This document shows positions 61,308 through 64,000 of a DNA stretch of 64,000 bases, piece after piece. The notes under the pieces were generated by a model. The model saw nothing but the letters and a program-made list of their open reading frames with translations. It was not told the DNA's origin and did not search any database. The stretch's first letter is position 1, and each line of letters opens with the position of its first letter. The position numbers and the translations under genes are program-made. Origin of the DNA: Bathymodiolus brooksi (lineage: Eukaryota > Mollusca > Bivalvia > Mytilida > Modiolidae); NCBI GenBank assembly GCA_963680875.1, contig OY804580.1, positions 95,695,353 through 95,759,352 of the forward strand. Reading direction: 5' to 3'.

Positions 61308-61545
61308 CAGTTTTAGTTTTACTTTAAATTTTTTATATAATTTTATTTTACTGTAGTTTGATGTATTTGTAGACTATATAATTTGTATTTTTCTTTAGTT
61401 TGATGTATTTTTAGAAGTTATATAATTTTATTTTACTTTAGTTTGATGTATTTTTAGAAGCTATATAATTTTATTTTACTTTAATTTGATGTATTTTTAG
61501 AAGCTATATATTATAATTTTATTTTACTGTAGTTTGATTACTGTT
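61308..61545. repeat. AT-rich ~54-bp tandem repeat, about 4.5 copies
   Basis: Copies contain TTTAGTTTGATGTATTTTTA and AAGCTATATAATTTTATTTT. They are non-coding and of moderate identity. Confidence 0.85.
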
Positions 61546-61740
61546 TTCATTTTCATTCGTGGAATACCAAATTTTCGTGGTTAGTTGGTACTTTCAAAGG
61601 ACGAAATTCAGTACAGCAGTCTGCACGAGACATATATAACAAGACACGTTGTAAAAAAGAATCAATGCGTTGAAAAAAAGAATTAACAAACAACATCTTT
61701 TTTCCGCCATTCCAAGAAAATTTATTTCAACAAAAGTAAA

Positions 61741-63484
61741 TGCACACTCAGTACTATTGAATAAAATGGAAGGGTCTTCGCATCCCGATGCTTATCAATC
61801 TGAAACCATATAGAGTATGAATAGAATACGTAGGTGGTAGTACTCCTCCTTGAGGACGAATCCCTTGTTGTAAAAGAACTTTCCGTCCACACTGTCCATA
61901 TATCAGCACTCTGGCTCTTCTGTTGTAGAGATATGATTTGGTCCAGTTGTAAATTCTTCTACTGATGCCATATCAAAGAAGTTTTACCAGGAGTCCATAT
62001 TTCCATACTTTATCGAATGCTTTCTGTAGATCTATGAAAACAGCTGTTACTATTTTGGCTTGAAAGGCATCGTTAATTACTTATGATAGATGTGTTGTCT
62101 GGTCTTCTGTACTTTTATATTGTTCATGTCCAATGATATTCTCTGATTCTATGTACATCTGCATGCTCTTGTTGATTATATGCTCCATCAACTTACAACA
62201 ACTGCTATTCAGGCTTATTGAACGATAACTCAAGACTTTTGACCTGCTCTTTCCTTTCTTTAATATTGGCATCATAATAACTTCCTTCCAGCATTGGGGT
62301 ACTTGACCTTGTCTCCAGCTAAGCCTGAATATATTCAGCAGTGTTCCGAGTGCTGAGTTACCTAGGTGTTGAAGCATCTCATTTGTGATGTTTTCTGGAC
62401 CTGGAGACTTTTTCTTCTTCAGCTTTTAAATAGACTTGTTCAGCTCCGGCATTGTGATGTCATTCTGCATGATGTCATGTGCAGCTGTTTTAGTTCTTTC
62501 TATTTCTTCTTTTTTTTACGTGCAAGTGGAATGTTAGTATTGCTTTCTGTCTCATCACCTTTTGCAAACGCATTTGCAGCAGCTTTGCCTGTGATTGTTT
62601 TTCCTTCGTCTTCTAATGTGTTCTTTTGGCATTTACTTCCCTCATCATTTAGTGTTTTGCCAAATTCCATAGCATTGTTGGGTCCTTTTCCATATTAAGA
62701 GATGACGTATTTTCTTCTCTCCATCCCTTTATTTGGCATTCAAGCTTTGTTCTGAGATGCTTTGCTTTGCTTTGCTGGAGTTTGATGTTGTTCTCCTGGC
62801 TGGGGTTTGTCTCAGCCTCCTCTCTTGCTCTGGTGAGTGTGTCATGTTTTTTCTGCATCTCGTTGGACCAGTATGGTTTATAGTCAGTCCTTTCTCACAC
62901 CCCGGGGTATACTTTCTTTTGCAGCTTTTACAATGCTTGCATTGAATATATTGACAACATTGTAGATATTCTTTCCTTCTGTAACTATGTCCGTTTTAAG
63001 CTCATCAGTGCATGTTTCAAATATTTCCCAGTTTGCCTTCTTGTAATTCCATCTTGGAAGTTGAGAATGTACGGGTGTTGTTGTCTCTGTAATTGATAAT
63101 ATAACTGGGCGATGATCACTTCCTCCTAGCTGGTCACATACATTTCTATTGATGTTCTTGTGAATGTCATCGGTCCAGAAGGCTATGTCTGGTGTAGTTG
63201 TTTTGTGCCAGCGACGAGAGTAAAAGGTAGGTGTGTCAGTTGGGTCATTGACAAGAATACGGTGGTGTTCATCTTGCCAATCTTCTATGGTTTCTCCTCT
63301 TTGGCCTATTGTGTTGTATCCCCAACTCTGTGACTGGCTGTTAAAATCTCCTACCATGAGATATTTACTGTCTGAGGTCTGTATGGTATCTAGTGAGAGC
63401 TTCTTATCATTAGGACAGTAGTAGTTGACCATGTTTAAAGAGATTTCCCCGATGGTGACTGAGTTCAAGATATTCTGCTTTCAC
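61741..63484 (-). pseudogene. Broken LINE fragment: endonuclease plus partial reverse transcriptase
   Basis: Reading the minus strand from 63484: an endonuclease/exonuclease/phosphatase domain (62884-63468) with VGDFNSQSQSWG, DIAFWTDD and GGSDHRPVIL; a basic linker (62649-62858, KKHDTLTRAREEAE); and RT fragments (62081-62377 with WKEVIMMPILKKGKS and YRSISL, then FIDLQKAFDKVW near 62030 and QQGIRPQGGVLPPT near 61850). Stops and frame changes separate these pieces. The YxDD block that should follow is absent, so the element is cut at both ends. The motif style (FIDLQKAFDKVW) suggests a Jockey/CR1-like clade different from the LINE at 57 kb. It sits in the intron just before the terminal exon, in antisense. 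Confidence 0.8.
62884..63468 (-). pseudogene. LINE apurinic-type endonuclease domain (N-terminally truncated)
   Basis: A 194-residue open stretch with the DFN and SDHRP catalytic signatures of the EEP fold, which nicks target DNA before reverse transcription. The usual N-terminal part with the first catalytic Asn/Glu is missing because of 5' truncation at about 63484. The frame continues a few codons above 63468 (KQNI) before a TGA. Confidence 0.8.
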
Positions 63485-63533
63485 CATATATTGTTTAGTC
63501 TCACAAACTATTGTCATTTTCATTCTGTTTTAG

Positions 63534-63936
63534 GAAAGAAGACTCAAACATGTTGTACAGGCTTCTACGTCCAGATGAATGTTGTGGGGATGGATTACGT
63601 GCCAAAAATCCCAATTCTACAACATCCATTTTTGATCACGTCATTAGAGGAAGCCATGGACCACCGTCAAAATATATTTCGACATGTGGAAGCTGGGGAG
63701 CTATGAATTCTTTCCGAAGTAGATCATTCAACCCGGGACTAATTGTTAAAATCCAGATAGATAAGTTACCATCAGGTGTTGCAATCATTGATCTCAGAAC
63801 GCAAGAAAACAGATATCAGTACATAGATAATGATGTGGATAACGATTCAATCTGCAAATTTAGCAATTTTGCTACTTATTTTGAGGAAGTGTTGTTAATC
63901 GGCAATGTTCCTGCATGGTGCCTTGAAGTTGTGTGA
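63534..63936 (+). CDS. Terminal exon: unrecognised C-terminal domain, ART-like motif pattern
   Basis: It follows a strong acceptor (TTCATTCTGTTTTAG) and ends at TGA. It starts in phase 2 and encodes 133 residues after the split codon. Visible landmarks: LYRLLRPDE (Arg at 9), GLRAKNP (20-26), a conserved-looking GSHGPPSKYISTC (39-51, Ser-Thr at 49-50), VKIQIDKLPSGVAIIDL (71-87) and YFEEVLLIGNVP (115-126, Glu at 117-118). The order Arg, Ser-Thr, Glu-before-VLL is the layout of R-S-E ADP-ribosyltransferase folds, but this is pattern recognition only and the activity is not shown. The compact alpha/beta character and clean splice boundary make it a confident exon. It could be the C-terminus of the Ig gene or of an independent gene whose first exons lie in the introns described here. 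The ORF from 63511 extends upstream into the pyrimidine tract and is not the real start. Confidence 0.75.
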
Positions 63937-64000
63937 CAATTAGGAGCATGCTCGTCAGGCTGCAGGAAATGACGTCGGACTATTATAAATCCTCCTTGAA

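Larger units (their letters stand above)
1..63936 (+). other. Proposed gene model: Ig-array gene with a novel C-terminal domain
   Basis: Chain: twelve phase 1-1 Ig exons (1-256 to 19085-19390), exon 48013-48091 (phase 1-2), optional exon 55253-55708 (phase 2-2), terminal exon 63534-63936 (phase 2 to stop). Every join preserves the reading frame with or without the optional exon. 5' exons (signal peptide, promoter) would lie left of the window. I see no convincing transmembrane exon inside the window. The phases are read from the sequence. The linkage across 28.6 kb of repeats is inferred and could be wrong if the join at 20655 is artificial. Confidence 0.35.

Noticed and set aside
63425..63706. 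Alternative plus-strand ORF of 93 residues overlapping the terminal exon
   Set aside because: It crosses the intron-exon boundary in a different frame. The frame that continues to 63936 has the conserved-looking motifs and the longer open stretch.

Overview
This is eukaryotic nuclear DNA, very probably from a mollusc and most likely a bivalve. Reasons: AT-rich introns with canonical GTAAGT donors and AG acceptors, phase-1 immunoglobulin exons, non-LTR retrotransposons, and Helitron-like repeats with ~155-bp internal monomers of the kind described in bivalves (from memory: 'pearl' and Cg_HINE elements). About 85% of the window is tandem or interspersed repeat. There are no bacterial-style genes, CRISPR arrays, rRNA or tRNA that I can support.

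Layout. (1) 1-20655: eleven complete tandem copies and one partial copy of a 1754-bp unit (1674 bp in two copies). Each carries one 306-bp Ig-domain exon and an intron with its own 20-bp minisatellite. Five units form an 8690-bp higher-order repeat, present almost identically twice plus a partial third. (2) 20656-46316: a giant Helitron-like tandem array. About 17 units (mostly 1452-1460 bp, some 1296 or 1141 bp) are separated by a strong palindrome, followed by two degraded units and a single 3' terminus (hairpin plus CTAG). (3) 46317-55235: AT-rich DNA with a short candidate exon (48013-48091), a degenerate A-rich minisatellite, a 70-bp minisatellite (48211-49925), a 27-bp minisatellite that is open for 1141 codons (50832-54257), and three foldback palindromes. 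(4) 55236-55712: a lysine-rich ORF that may be a gene or an exon. (5) 56797-59200: a LINE on the minus strand with a nearly intact reverse transcriptase. (6) 59488-60932: a single, older Helitron-like copy. (7) 61741-63484: a damaged LINE fragment on the minus strand. (8) 63534-63936: a clear terminal exon encoding an unrecognised domain with an ADP-ribosyltransferase-like motif pattern.

How the parts may work together. The Ig exons are all phase 1-1, the 48013-48091 exon is phase 1-2, the 55253-55708 ORF could be phase 2-2, and the terminal exon starts in phase 2. The exons can therefore be chained in frame on the plus strand into one large gene: at least 12 nearly identical Ig domains followed by a charged linker and a novel C-terminal domain, with introns swollen by repeats. 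This model is an inference and needs RNA evidence. The meeting point of two young arrays at 20655/20656 is either a recent rearrangement or an assembly join.
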